Positions 36,264 to 47,100 of a DNA stretch of 64,000 nt are shown piece by piece. Source of the DNA: Sordaria brevicollis (lineage: Eukaryota > Ascomycota > Sordariomycetes > Sordariales > Sordariaceae). The stretch is from positions 930,001-994,000 of the forward strand of contig JAUTDP010000015.1 of NCBI GenBank assembly GCA_033439795.1, given 5' to 3'. Positions within the stretch are counted from its first letter, which is position 1, and each line of letters opens with the position of its first letter. Both the position numbers and the translations under genes were made by a program. The notes beneath the pieces were generated by a model. The model ran no database searches and had not been told where the DNA came from. It saw only the letters and a list, made by a program, of their open reading frames with translations.

Positions 36264-36853
36264 ATGTCGACGACCACCGACGCCCCGGCTATGCCGCACA
36301 AGACAGTCAAGGAGGAGGTTGCCGCTGAGGCCAGCCTTCGTAAGCATCCAGCAGCTTTCACGCTGCATCTGCAAAGTAGGAGGGGAGAGTACTAACTTAC
36401 CGCTTGTTAACTAGCCCAGTCCATCTTGCCCGAACGTGTCGCCAATGTCCCAAACAAAACCCAGAAGAAGACCAACGTCGAACAGCATCGACTTCGCCAG
36501 GCCGCCTTAAAGCTGATCAACAAGGCAAAGAGAGACAACTCTCTGGCTGGTCTTTTTGACCTGAAGCGTGGGGTGGAGCGTGTACTTCGTGATCTCAAGG
36601 ATCCAAAGCGGCCCAGCCCAGGATGGTCGGCATGTGCCGCCTCATACTGGAGATTGCTCTATTGGAAGTTATGAAACGCGAACTTGATCGTAAGTCTCGG
36701 CTTGGCGAAACGTTCAATGATTAGAGGTACCATTCCAACCAAACGAGATGTACTGACCCCGGTGTGGCCTCAGTTTTGGTCCCGAAGCCGAAGACGAAGC
36801 GTTGGGGCTTCAAAGGGATCACGAAGGTTATTTATAACCTTCCATCAGAGTAG
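36264..36853 (+). CDS. Family member with a one-base frameshift in the core exon
   Basis: Function unknown. Exons are 36264-36339, 36415-36689 and 36774-36853. Exon 1 encodes MSTTDAPAMPHKTVKEE. Exon 2 holds VEQHRLRQAALKLINKAK and GVERVLRDL, then in another frame RLILEIALLEVMKREL up to a GTAAGT donor. This second piece corresponds to ERLELQRKFLEAILDIRC of the minus-strand copies. Exon 2 is 275 nt where 276 would keep phase, so one base seems lost between about 36598 and 36632. Exon 3, with a CTGAC branch site and CCTCAG acceptor, begins LLVPKPKTKRWGF like other tail exons and ends NLPSE. As it stands, translation stops at 36674 after WRLLYWKL. It is a recent pseudogene or a shortened gene. Confidence 0.65.
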
Positions 36854-36899
36854 TCGACCCGACCGACAATCCCGCTTTTGAAACAAGTGCCGAAAATCC

Positions 36900-37261
36900 A
36901 GAAGAGTAGCAAATCTGAGCTTCGCGTCCCTGTCTGAAGTTGTCAAGTCGAACTACTTCAGCGGGGTCTTGGACACACCAGTATTCGAGAATGTTTTGTG
37001 AGTAACAACTATATGTACATGTCATGGATGCGTGTTTATGTTTATTTTGGGATGTATACTAACTACGCTGTTGACAGACCTGAAAACCTGCAACTACAGG
37101 AACAAGAAGGGGAGGATTTGGGAAAGACACAGCATTTGCCGTGCTCGCTGCTGAAGATTTTGGTCACTGCAAAGGACGCTCCTCGTACTCGGGCCTCGTT
37201 TGCGGGTAGGACGTATGCACGAACTTCTATTGCAGCCCTTCTGCTACTTCAAAAGGTTTAA
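36900..37261 (+). other. Possible orphan exon pair
   Basis: An open stretch with SEVVKSNYFSGVLDTPVFEN meets a GTGAGT donor near 36999. A TACTAACTACGCTG...CAG acceptor near 37077 is followed by an open frame to 37261. No start codon precedes the first piece, and the phase is 2 or ambiguous, unlike the family. It may be a relic or an alternative 3' part of the previous gene. Confidence 0.3.
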
Positions 37262-37548
37262 TTTGAACTGCGTGCTTTGCAACGCAATAAAAAACATTTT
37301 TTCCCCACGTCCAGATTACCGTTGTTGGCCTATTAATATTGAACTTCTCCCCGAACAACTCCTCCCATGGATTCCTTCCTTCAACACACCCCCATCTTGT
37401 AAACTTCTTATTGCCTTTCCCAGAGATATCTGTTGATTCTGCTCCGGACAATCAACCATCACAAACCGGCAAATTGTATCAAACATCCTGTCACGACAAC
37501 CAAGGCATCATGCCCAAAGTCTAACTCAGGCTGTGACCTCTGTCACAG

Positions 37549-38166
37549 ATCCTCGTGGACAGGACCGAAGAAGAGATAATACATCGGGCGCACTCCTTCC
37601 TCGAAGTTATCTCCCCGCAGCAAACATCCTCGGCCGAGCCTTCTCATAGAGGTAGTAGGGCTCACAGAGTAACCACTCCCTGGATTGAACCCTGTCGTGG
37701 GAGTCTCATGAGCGGTTTGCGTATATCTCTTGGTAAGCCTTTTTGTTTTTTTCCCCTCTGCTCCCTGTCATGGTCGTCATCGATTCTCTTCCTTAGTTGC
37801 TTTCTCTTATTTTTTTCTCCATTTTCACCCCCGGTGGTTCTGCGGTGCCTGGCTAACCTCTCATCGACCGTCAACCTCCCTCCAGATAATACCATATGCG
37901 CCCGGAAGATTACAAAGTGGGTCGTTAGTCTGGGTACAAACAAGTACGGTCTGCATGCGCTGCGAAGGGACGCCATCAGACACTGGAACAAGAACTATGA
38001 AGGCTGCTCCACAAGAACTTTCAGGGGTAATAGGGAGGTTGTGCTGAGGATAATGGTCAATAATTATCTAATAATAATGATTGATGGTAAATTAGTTCTT
38101 GTTTATTGCCTGGACTACATGCCATGTTGCTATTCATCCAGCCCAGAAGAGAGGACATTAAACTAA
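37549..38166 (+). pseudogene. Family-like gene, 3' exons clear, 5' end unresolved
   Basis: Two phase-1 exons are well supported: 37886-38026 (141 nt; begins DNTICARKITKWVVSLG and holds DAIRHWNKNYEG) and 38096-38166 (begins VLVYCLDYMP, ends PEERTLN), whose VLV start recalls the tail exons of other members. An upstream exon ending at 37732 in phase 1 holds VDRTEEEIIHRAHSFLEVIS, comparable to the EELMSHAKIFAE helix. Its own 5' border would need a phase-0 acceptor at 37548 or reading through stops, and no convincing first exon is found. The gene is either incomplete or damaged at its start. Function unknown. Confidence 0.45.
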
Positions 38167-39489
38167 CAAGTACCTTTCCGCTCACAGACAAGTTTCGCGA
38201 ACAGGGAATGATCTCGGGACCTCTCATAGGTTATTAGGTAGACGTACAAAACAATGGATCTTCGCAGTCACGGTGTGATAAGAATTGGGTGGATAGGGAA
38301 CAGTGGCTTGGGCAGATGTTATCTACAGTTATGTAGTAGGAGAGTGGTTTGTACGAATCCTGGTTGCTATTGCTGTCTTTGATCTACCTTCTGATCGTGG
38401 GAAAGCACAGCCCAAAGGGAAGAGAGAGGGAGAGCGAGGAAAGAATTGATGGAGTTGACGGGAACGGCAATGAAGACAATTGTAAGGGATCACATCTGGA
38501 TGGCATGCCTCGCGTGCTAGGTCGAGTAACGAGCTCGAAGATGTGAAGGCTTCGGAGACATGCAGCTGGAGATATGCCCCTGATTTACATGTCAAACAAG
38601 GCATTTGATGGAAACCGGCTCCCATGACTGAGCTGCCTCTTTCAAGAGGGCAAGAACAACCGATGTACATTGTGCAATTGGAAGCGACGTCCAAGTTCTA
38701 CCTTCCCAATTCGGTGATTCCGGTTGTTCTTTCCACTCTTGTTACAGAGCCTCCGCTAACAAATCCACCTCGCTCAAGTGACATCCCATCGTCCATTTCC
38801 TCTCCGCACATACTGTACACCGCCACTAAAAGAACTTCCGTTCGTCCATGGTGAACGCCAACGTCACCTTCCCACCACCTCCCGTCGACGGAAGACAAGA
38901 TCTTCCCCCAATCTCCAGTCGCATCAATGCGGCTAAATGTTGGTCCCTTGCTTGAACCCTGCTACGCACTAAAACACCGGCAATTATCATCCCGGCTATA
39001 TCGGTACATGCTACCCCATCCAAAATGCAACGAAAATCCGGGGTGCGCTCCTCTGAGGATTGACCATGTCACCCCCGAGGCTCCGCCTTGGCGAGTTGTT
39101 TGTTCGATATTGGCTCACACGACACGGCCGATACTTCCATGCATCGGGTATCTCCTAGCGCACCTAGTCAGTGCTGGTTCTTCTTTCGATCGACGGTCCG
39201 AGATGCGGCATTGATGTTTCGGAAGATTTGTGGAAGGTCGTTGCCAAGAACTGGGGAACTGGGAAAAGTTAATATGGGTGGTTGATTGGAAAAAGCTGGG
39301 GAAGTTTCATGGAGGCTCAAAGGCCGGCTAAACTTCCCAGGACGGCGTGACGACGTCGATCAACACTCCAGGGTTCGTGGTGTGTGAGTACAAGAACCTC
39401 TTCTCATCCTCTCCTCGACTTCTCTGAGACTCTTTTCTCTCCATCCTCTAACTCTTCTCTTCATCGGCCTCGACTAGACTCCCACCAAC
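38167..39489. other. Intergenic region, end of the gene cluster
   Basis: About 1.3 kb without a supported gene. A CT-rich leader (39405-39480) precedes the deacetylase start. Confidence 0.5.
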
Positions 39490-40456
39490 ATGCTCGCCGA
39501 AACTTTCATCTCCGCGGCCCTCCTCGCCACTACGGCCTTCGCCGCCCCGGCGCCCAACCCCATCCAGCTCATGACCCGCGCTCCCAACCCTGGCGTCGTC
39601 ATCACCAAGTGCGCTTCACCGGGCATGCTCGCTCTGGCCTACGACGACGGTCCGTACCAGTACACTTCCCAGCTGGTCGACATCCTCGGCAAGGCCGGCG
39701 CCAAAGCCACCTTCTTCTGGACGGGCACTCTGTACGGATGCATCTACAACCAGGCCGCGGCCGTGAAGAAGGCGTTTGCTAGTGGTCACCAGCTTGCTTC
39801 TCATACCTGGTATGTTGTTTCTGTCCATCTTCCCGGAGCACCCTGACGGCTCTGCTCGCCAACGAGCACGAGTATGAGCAAGCCCCTGACTGGACCCCTG
39901 CATGAAGTCTTTGTGACACACTACCATGCTCAACCCCAAACACCTCCCTCGTTACAACTTTCCCAAAAGCCATGACTCCAAAGAAGTCGCAAAGTACTAA
40001 CAGAAATCCAGGACCCACCCCCACATGTCCTCCTACTCGGCCTCCCAAATCACCACCGAAATGACCAAAGTCGAAACCGCCTTTGCCAACCTCATCGGCA
40101 AGAAGCCGCTCTACATGCGCCCCCCTTACCTCGAGACGGGCGGCCAAGTTTTGCCCGTGCTCAAGTCCATGAACTACAAGGTCATCACCGACGACATCGA
40201 CACGGGCGACTGGAACAACCAGTCTCCCGCTCAATCCCAACAAAAGTTCACGCAGGCTGGCGCTGGCGGGAACGGCCATATCCCTCTGATGCACGAGACG
40301 TATGCCAGCACGGTTAATACGTTGACCCCTTGGTTGATCAACTGGGCCAAGCAGAATAACCTGAAGCTGGTCACGGTGGCGGAGTGTCTTGGTGATAAGG
40401 ATGGGGCGTATCAGGCTCAGAGTTTCCCAATTTCTTCGGGTCCTTTCTCTTGCTAA
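39490..40456 (+). CDS. Secreted polysaccharide (chitin) deacetylase, CE4 family
   Basis: Removes acetyl groups from N-acetylglucosamine residues of chitin-type polymers in the wall or outside the cell. Two exons are read at 39490-39809 and 40012-40456, with a phase-2 intron, giving 254 residues. Residues 1-18 form a signal peptide (MLAETFISAALLATTAFA, cut before APAP). The NodB-domain motifs are visible: YDDGP with the metal-binding Asp pair at 52-53 (TFDDGP in most family members, here AYDDGP), SHTWTHPH with His105 and His109, MRPPY, DDIDTGDW, and IPLMHE. There is no chitin-binding module and no GPI signal; it ends GPFSC. Length is typical for a single-domain CE4 enzyme. Which polymer it acts on cannot be told from sequence. 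Confidence 0.93.
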
Positions 40457-40856
40457 AGAAAGCGTTGGGAGACAGTCTGGCTGGGTTGAACGAAACTGGT
40501 TGGCGGCGGCAGTGGCGGCGGCAGTGGGTTCGGATCGGTCTAATGGCACTATCTGCGACTAGGTAGACGGGATATCGTACATGAGAGATCGATCTCGATT
40601 GTTGAAGTGAATATCGCGGTGCCATTTTCGGCGATTGATCCCGTGTCATCATGCGGACCGTACCCGATGTGTGGTAACACTGCTTCCGACGTTCAGTGAT
40701 GATGGTTGTTCCCCGCTCTCAGCTCGAGCAAAAGATAGCGTAGACGGCACTTATAAGAACAGACCCAGCTTGCATCGAATTCCTCGTCCTCTTCACGAAC
40801 CAACTCCTTCTTCATCTTGATCTCCTCGTTATCAAGTCTGTCTTGAACCACGCACC
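40457..40856. other. Intergenic region
   Basis: Spacer of about 400 nt between two plus-strand genes; no feature beyond a CT-rich leader before 40857. Confidence 0.5.
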
Positions 40857-41762
40857 ATGTCTTCCCATGAGAAACAACCGCAACTCTCAGCTCCACCAAC
40901 CTCCGACCCATACCCCCGTTCCACCCTCAACCCTCTCCCCAACGACACCCTCTTCACAACCCTCTGCCCCTCCTACGAAACCGCCTTCGCCAACAACCCC
41001 GCCCAAGACAACTCCATCGTCTGGCTCCTCTCCCAACTTTCCTCCGCCGACACTTTCCCACCCCCCGGCCGCCCCTGGATCCACGACTCCCTCCCTCCCC
41101 ACCTCCAACGGAAACGCATCCTCGACATCGGCAGCGGCACCGGCCGGCCCGTTTGCTCCTCCCTCGCCGAAGCGGGCCACTCCGTGTTGGGAATTGATAA
41201 CTGTCCCGCCATGGTCGACTTCGCCAGACAAAACGTCGCTTCTCTCTACCCCGACGGACGCGCCGAGTTTTTGGAGGCAGATCTTCGCACGTTTAACCCG
41301 GAGGAGGATGACCCCTTCTTTCAAGCCCGGGCCGAGGCGCTGAAAGCCAAAGGCGAAGTATGGGGAGAAGAAGATCCACAGGGGTGGTATCACGCCGTAA
41401 CGGCGCACTTCTCATTAATCGCTGGTATGAACTCGCAAAAGGAGATTAAAGAGGTGTTTCGCAGTGTATATGGCTGGTTGAGAGAAGGAGGGCTGTTTGT
41501 GTTTGGGACGGCGCCGATGGATGTTGATGGGGAGGTTATCGAGTGGATGGGAAAGCCAGTTTTGTGCTCGAGTTTGACGAGGAGCCAAGTGTTGGAGGCG
41601 ATGAGGGGGGTTGGGTTTGAGGTGGAGTGGGAGGTGACGACGAGGTTTAAGCCCAAGGCGGTGGAGGCGGGGATCGTGAAGAAGAAGGAGGAAGCCGAGA
41701 AGGTGGCTGAGGAGGAGCACTTGTTTGTGTATGCGGTTAAGATGTGGTATCCGGAGGAGTAA
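40857..41762 (+). CDS. SAM-dependent methyltransferase, class I
   Basis: Transfers methyl from S-adenosylmethionine to an unknown acceptor, presumably in the cytosol. Single exon, 301 residues. The glycine-rich motif I ILDIGSGTGRP spans about residues 88-98. The acidic post-I residue follows in LGIDNCPAMV, motif II is near EADLRTF, and YHAVTAHFSLIAGM marks the motif preceding LREGGLFVFGT. This is the order seen in small fungal methyltransferases of the methyltransferase type 11/25 group. The C-terminus is K/E-rich and ends KMWYPEE. The proline/serine-rich first 50 residues are probably flexible. The start lies in CACCATGTC context. It is convergent with the SET gene, with only 136 nt between the stop codons. 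The substrate is unknown. Confidence 0.85.
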   Translation: MSSHEKQPQLSAPPTSDPYPRSTLNPLPNDTLFTTLCPSYETAFANNPAQDNSIVWLLSQLSSADTFPPPGRPWIHDSLPPHLQRKRILDIGSGTGRPVCSSLAEAGHSVLGIDNCPAMVDFARQNVASLYPDGRAEFLEADLRTFNPEEDDPFFQARAEALKAKGEVWGEEDPQGWYHAVTAHFSLIAGMNSQKEIKEVFRSVYGWLREGGLFVFGTAPMDVDGEVIEWMGKPVLCSSLTRSQVLEAMRGVGFEVEWEVTTRFKPKAVEAGIVKKKEEAEKVAEEEHLFVYAVKMWYPEE

Positions 41763-41898
41763 GTAAGGTGGATGGGGGTTTGCTGTTTGGTTCTCGGTTG
41801 GGCAGCTCGGGTAGTAGTAGGTATGCAGGGGCAGCTGTTTCCTTCGGTGGTGTGAGTGTCCATTGTCGTACAATACTCGTTTATTTCGTCAAGTGTCC

Positions 41899-43377
41899 TC
41901 AGTTCCTATCCTCCATCTCTTCGTCCTCGTCCTCGTCCTCGAGTGCTGAAGACTTTATCTCAGCGAGCTCGTCGTCGGTGTACTCGAACTCCTTAAGCAC
42001 GTTGGCCAACACCTTCTCAATGCCATCTCTGTATCTTTTGACCAGCTCCTGCCGCTCGGTTTTCGGCTGCCATTCCCTTCCTCCATTTGGAGTTCCATAA
42101 CAGAACTCAACAAAGTCCCGTTCAATCTTCTGCGCCAAAGTGGCCTTTAGCATGTCCACTAACGGGTCCAGCTCCTCTCCCAGAGATTCGTTGCCGACGC
42201 GTTGTGGCGGCAATGCATTGAACAACTCCAGCTGTCTCGGGCTGGCCATCATGGCAACCATATCGTTGATGAGCCTGGGATCCCAGTGGTTGAACTGGGG
42301 TTGGAGATGTAGCGAATTGGGCGTGGGGTTTCCGATCCGATTCAGGAACGATTGGGATTCGGGGTTCCAGAAGGACTCGCGAGAGATCAAAAAGTCCTGC
42401 GGCTCGGCGCCATGGTCCTGTGTCTCGGCCTGTTGTTGTCTCTTGCGCACGTGGACATAGTCGTTGTGCTTCCCTTGGCCTGAGCTGTCAATGATGAAGC
42501 CGTACCCTAACAGCAACTCGCTGTTCGTCTTGTTTCCGTAGTTGTTGAAAACCTGATCACCGGGTCCGTAGCTATCCTGACAGATAAGTTCGCATGCGCT
42601 CGGCTCCGACGTAAGGTTCCATGTATACTTGGCAGTGGGTGAGTGATTCCCAATGTCGTACACAGGCTGCAAGATTGAAAAATCGTCAATCTTTACTCCC
42701 TCTGGCAGCAACTGTCCGACGTGCTCCTTAGCCGAATCTGAGAGGATCAACGAAGGCCTAAAGCTGCGACTGGTGAACATGCAGTACGCCCAGTTGTACA
42801 GCACCTGGGTATAGGCGCGGTATTCGGGGAAGCCTGCCTTCTTGAGGATCTTGCGAGCTTGTGTGTACTCGGTCTTGACGTTGTGTAGGATCTCGTGGAG
42901 GGCGATGTAAGCATTGGTTCCTTGGAGAAGCTCATACTCTTCCTCGGGCCAGAAAGGAGGCAGTGCCCACTTGTTGATCTGGCTCGGATCTGTCAAGGTG
43001 GAGATGTAGGGCGCCCAGAAGGATGATTCGCCCTTGAGATACTGCTGGATCAAGTAGAAACGGCCGATAACATGTGGTGGAAGGGAGGTCATGAAAGCTT
43101 CTGGAAACGCGGGATTTTGAGTGCTGGAAGCCGGTACTTCTGGGGATAGCGTAATAGGACCGTCAACAAGGGCATTGAGGTAAGAGAGTGTGATCGAGGT
43201 TGGGCATGTGACGGCCTTAAAGGGTGCCTCTAGTCGTCCAGATGCTGATGGTTTGACGCGTAGTGAGAAGCCCGTGTTCTCGTCCTGGTAGACCTCCAGC
43301 GAAGGGTGCAGATTTGCACCATTACTTTGTGCCCAGTCCAAGAGCCTCCCGAAGCGTTCTTTATGTGGTGATTCCAT
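41899..43377 (-). CDS. SET-domain lysine methyltransferase (non-histone type)
   Basis: A probable protein-lysine N-methyltransferase of the Rubisco-LSMT/SETD3/SETD6-like class, which in yeast modifies ribosomal and translation proteins. Single exon, 492 residues. The N-terminus LLDWAQSNGANLHPSLEV is typical of this class (a short helix before the SET domain). The SET signature is split: DIGNHSP at about 241-247, then QVFNNYGNKTNSELLLGYGF at about 275-294, including the NH and the catalytic-site Tyr. A long helical insert lies between, as usual for this class. The C-terminal part fits the Rubisco-LSMT substrate-binding helical domain and ends in a D/E-rich tail. It acts in cytosol or nucleus by analogy; the substrate is unknown. 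It is convergent with the methyltransferase gene. Confidence 0.9.
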   Translation of the reverse strand: MESPHKERFGRLLDWAQSNGANLHPSLEVYQDENTGFSLRVKPSASGRLEAPFKAVTCPTSITLSYLNALVDGPITLSPEVPASSTQNPAFPEAFMTSLPPHVIGRFYLIQQYLKGESSFWAPYISTLTDPSQINKWALPPFWPEEEYELLQGTNAYIALHEILHNVKTEYTQARKILKKAGFPEYRAYTQVLYNWAYCMFTSRSFRPSLILSDSAKEHVGQLLPEGVKIDDFSILQPVYDIGNHSPTAKYTWNLTSEPSACELICQDSYGPGDQVFNNYGNKTNSELLLGYGFIIDSSGQGKHNDYVHVRKRQQQAETQDHGAEPQDFLISRESFWNPESQSFLNRIGNPTPNSLHLQPQFNHWDPRLINDMVAMMASPRQLELFNALPPQRVGNESLGEELDPLVDMLKATLAQKIERDFVEFCYGTPNGGREWQPKTERQELVKRYRDGIEKVLANVLKEFEYTDDELAEIKSSALEDEDEDEEMEDRN

Positions 43378-43691
43378 CTTTGCCCGTCTTCGATATCGAC
43401 GTTGTTATAATGTTTGATGGTGTTGAACAGACGATTGGATGTTGAACTCAATGAGGGAAGTTTAAAGTTTTACAGCATGTCGTCAGTTCTGTCACTTGGT
43501 GGCTTCAGGCCTGCAGTCGCTACAGCTGACAGCACTGTCTGGCTTAGTCAGCGTCAACAGGTACAAGTCAAAAGACGCGGGTATCACCAAGTGGAAAGAA
43601 ACGACCGGTTGCGATTCAGCACGAACGGGGAGCGAGATCATGTAACTAACTACCTATCGTCGCTCCCTTCCTGGAACAATTTGTGGTTTTG
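43378..43691. other. Last unmutated sequence before the transposon desert
   Basis: Upstream region of the SET gene, normal base composition, no gene. It ends at the LTR border at 43692. Confidence 0.6.
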
Positions 43692-43861
43692 TGTAGAATA
43701 GCAGCAATATAGGGGTATTGAGAATGAGGGTGCAGAGTGTATATTGTGTCGAATCTGTTCTATAATTAGGAAATCCCGCACATAAAAATTAGGGTTTTAC
43801 CCAATAATTTAAATTATATAAAAAAGGCGGTAATAGGAAACCTACCCCTATATTTAATATA
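43692..43861 (-). repeat. LTR (3' in element orientation) of the minus-strand Copia
   Basis: About 170 bp. The outer half is almost unmutated and grades into RIP-mutated sequence toward the interior. Confidence 0.7.
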
Positions 43862-44039
43862 CCCCCCCAATTGCACTAACGTATGCTAAAAAGTTAGTTA
43901 AAAGGCGCTTAAATAAAGCCATTCCTAGATTCTATACCCTTAAAATTAATAAATCCCTAAATAGTCGCTTTTAAAAATATCGCTTATTAATCGTATTATA
44001 TTTAAAAGGTTTATAGTATTAATTTTTAATAATTAGCCG

Positions 44040-44183
44040 GGCGTTATAGTTTAATAGTTAAAGCGTTGGGGTCTTATATTAGATTATTATATAGTATTTT
44101 TAAATTATATTTAATAGTATATTCTTCGGATTATTTTTAATAGCTATCCTTAAAAATTGCGGGTTCGAATCCTATTGGCGCTA
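44040..44183 (+). tRNA. Degenerate tRNA-like sequence with intervening segment
   Basis: GGCGTTA at 44040-44046 can pair with TGGCGCT at 44176-44182 if G.T pairs are allowed, as expected after C-to-T change. A D-arm-like TAGTTTAATAGTTAAAGC follows, and a B-box GGGTTCGAATCC lies at 44161-44172. A T-rich run after 44185 would end polymerase III transcription. About 70 nt extra lie in the anticodon region, longer than usual tRNA introns. It lies inside the Copia element, so it is probably a mutated tRNA pseudogene or SINE. Confidence 0.35.
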
Positions 44184-47100
44184 AACTTTTTGCTTTTTTT
44201 CCTTCTTATAAATATTATACAAGATCTTTTCATTTTATAAAAATTATTTTAATAGAATAATATAAATCGATAATTATTTATAATAATACTATTTTTCCTT
44301 TTTACTTCTTTAAAGTACTCTATCCCCGCCGGAATTAAATTATTAATATATTCGTATTAATTAATTTTAATACCCTCTCCTTCTCCTTCTTTAAATTCGA
44401 AATATTTATAAAACCTATTTAGCGAATAAATTCCTTATATTTCTTTACGGTTAATACCTTTATTAGCCCGTCGGCGACTATTTCAGTTATAAGTATATAA
44501 TATATATTAAATATATTGCGCTATTATCCTTTTCGGAATTAATAATTATAAATATTAATATACTTAAATTTAATTTGAAATTTAGCGTTTTCTTTAATAA
44601 TTAAGCGGATCGTTTAAGCGTTATTATATTTTAATAGGATATTCTTATTATTAATTCCCAAATTGAGAATTAGCGAATCGAATAAACATTTTACCTATAA
44701 ATTTTTATAAACCTTTTATAATAGGGATAATAATTTAATTTCGGTAATAAAAATAATAACGGTATCTTATTTATTAATTTACTAATTAACGGTTCTATTT
44801 AATAGCTATATAACGAATTTTTATAAATTTCGTCGGTTTAGAATATTATTAATATAGGAGGCGTCGATTAAAATTAAAAATAAATTACTATTCCCTAATT
44901 AGAATATATAATTTTTAATACCTTTAAAGTAAACGAATAATCGGTTAGCGGTAATATAATAAATACTATTAAAATTAATAAGGAAATAGGATAATTTAAA
45001 GCCGGTAAAGGCACTATCGGGTTTAATAATAATTAGCGTATATATAATTTCGCCGATTACTTTTTAATATATTTTAATAGATTTGAGGTTAATAGTACCT
45101 TTAGAAGGGAGGAGCTCTTTAATATTTATAGGAATTTAGGGAAACGATCGGGATTATTAAAGCTTTTTTATAATCTTTTTAATATATTCGCGTTAAAATA
45201 ATTAAATTAACCGCTTTATTCGGTCTCGAATAACTTTAATATTTAAAAACTATTAAATATTATTACTACTTATTAATTAATAATAACCTTTTAGAACGTT
45301 AATAATTTTAATAGTATTATATTTATCTTTATTTCGGTAGGTAAAAATAATATTATCGACGTAAAAAAAGATTATTATATTTCGGTAAATAAATATATAG
45401 GGTTCTATAGGGATAGGGATTAAATTAATAGTAATAAGAATTTTAATAAATTTACATTATTATAATAAAGGGGATTACCGAAAATTATAAAAGGCGTATA
45501 ATAATTTAATAATTTTATTTTATTGGGTATATCCTAGTAATATTCGTATATAAATAAATTTATTAAAAAGGGCGTTAATAAAAGCGTTAATAATATTATA
45601 TTATTTAAATTCGAAATTAAAGTAATTTATAATAGCTATTATAATATAGAAAGTACAAATCGCTAAAATAGCTACGTAAATATCTTATAAATTTTAAAAT
45701 TATTAATCTCCTTTTATAATAAAGTGTACTTTATTTTTAAAATAATAATCTATTATATTAAATTTGTAAATATATACTTATATAAAATTAAGGGGGATAA
45801 TTTTTTAATACTCTTTTTAATTTATTTACTTTTATAATCCTTTTATATTATAATTTTAAAAATATTCCCTTTTAATTTAATAAAATATCTTTTAAAAAGG
45901 ATAAAAGTAAAGGTTTTAATAATTTTTAAATAGAGGGGGGAATTTTCAATAATATAAAGTATTTAATATATTTAATATATTATATTTTTTAATATTATCG
46001 ACAATAAATTTCGAATCCGTATAAAAATCGTTATTATTAATTTTTAACTCGAATTTCCTTAATTAATTTAAATTAGTACGATCGATAACGCGACCGTTAT
46101 ATATATTAATTTAATAAAGATTAAACGTATTTAAAAAGGATATTACCTAATATAAATACTAATCCGCTCGGGGGAAGTAAATAGGAGGTTATATTAAAGG
46201 GATACAATTTAAATTCCTAATAAAAAACGAAATTAGATTATTAAAGGGAGTCGGTAAATTGTAATTAATTAATTTATTCGTTTTATTTATTACCGTATTT
46301 TATTAATTATTTAATCGCTTTAATATTTAAAAACGTAATATTTCCTCCTTTTATTTATATATATACCCGGCAAATTTAGTAGGGATCGTAGGGGTTTTTA
46401 ATTCCGTAAGTATAAATTCGATAATTAGACCGAGATTATTTAATTCGTTATCGGTATAGCTTTTTAAAATTAAGAAAAGTATAATAAAATTATTTTCTAA
46501 TTAATAAAAATTATTTAATTATACGGCCAATTCTTTTAAGGAGATTTTAAACGAATTTTAAAATTTTTCGATATTATTTATAAAAACCTTATTTTCGTTA
46601 AAAATTACGTTTTTAATTATTATAATCGAATTAATATAAGGATTTTAAATTCGGTAAATATTTAACAATTAATAACCGACTAAATAATTAATTTAAATAC
46701 GTTTCTTAAACTTCCTAATTTTATTATAACCGTATAGGATTTCTATTATAAGTATAAAAACTTTATAACTATAAATTTTTAAATATATTAAAATAGGGAC
46801 TACTTTTTATTAGCCGCCGTTATAGTCTATTATATAGGTTTTGAAATATTCTTTTAGGGTTTTCTAATTAAAATTATACTTAGGAATTTTATTAAGAAAG
46901 TAAATTATAACCGCTATAATTTCTCTTTAAAACTCTTTTAAAAAGTTTATAAATTCTCTTATAATTTTAACTTTTTCGTTAAATATACCCCCCGAGCGTT
47001 TAACGCCACCGTTTTATACTTAAATATACGGCGTAGAAGGCTCGACCTTAATACCCTATTATAATAAAAAAATAGTAATTTTAAGTTTAATTATCGTAAT

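Noticed and set aside
40887..41408. 173-residue minus-strand glycine/valine-rich frame
   Set aside because: Shadow of the methyltransferase gene on the plus strand, which has all the expected motifs.
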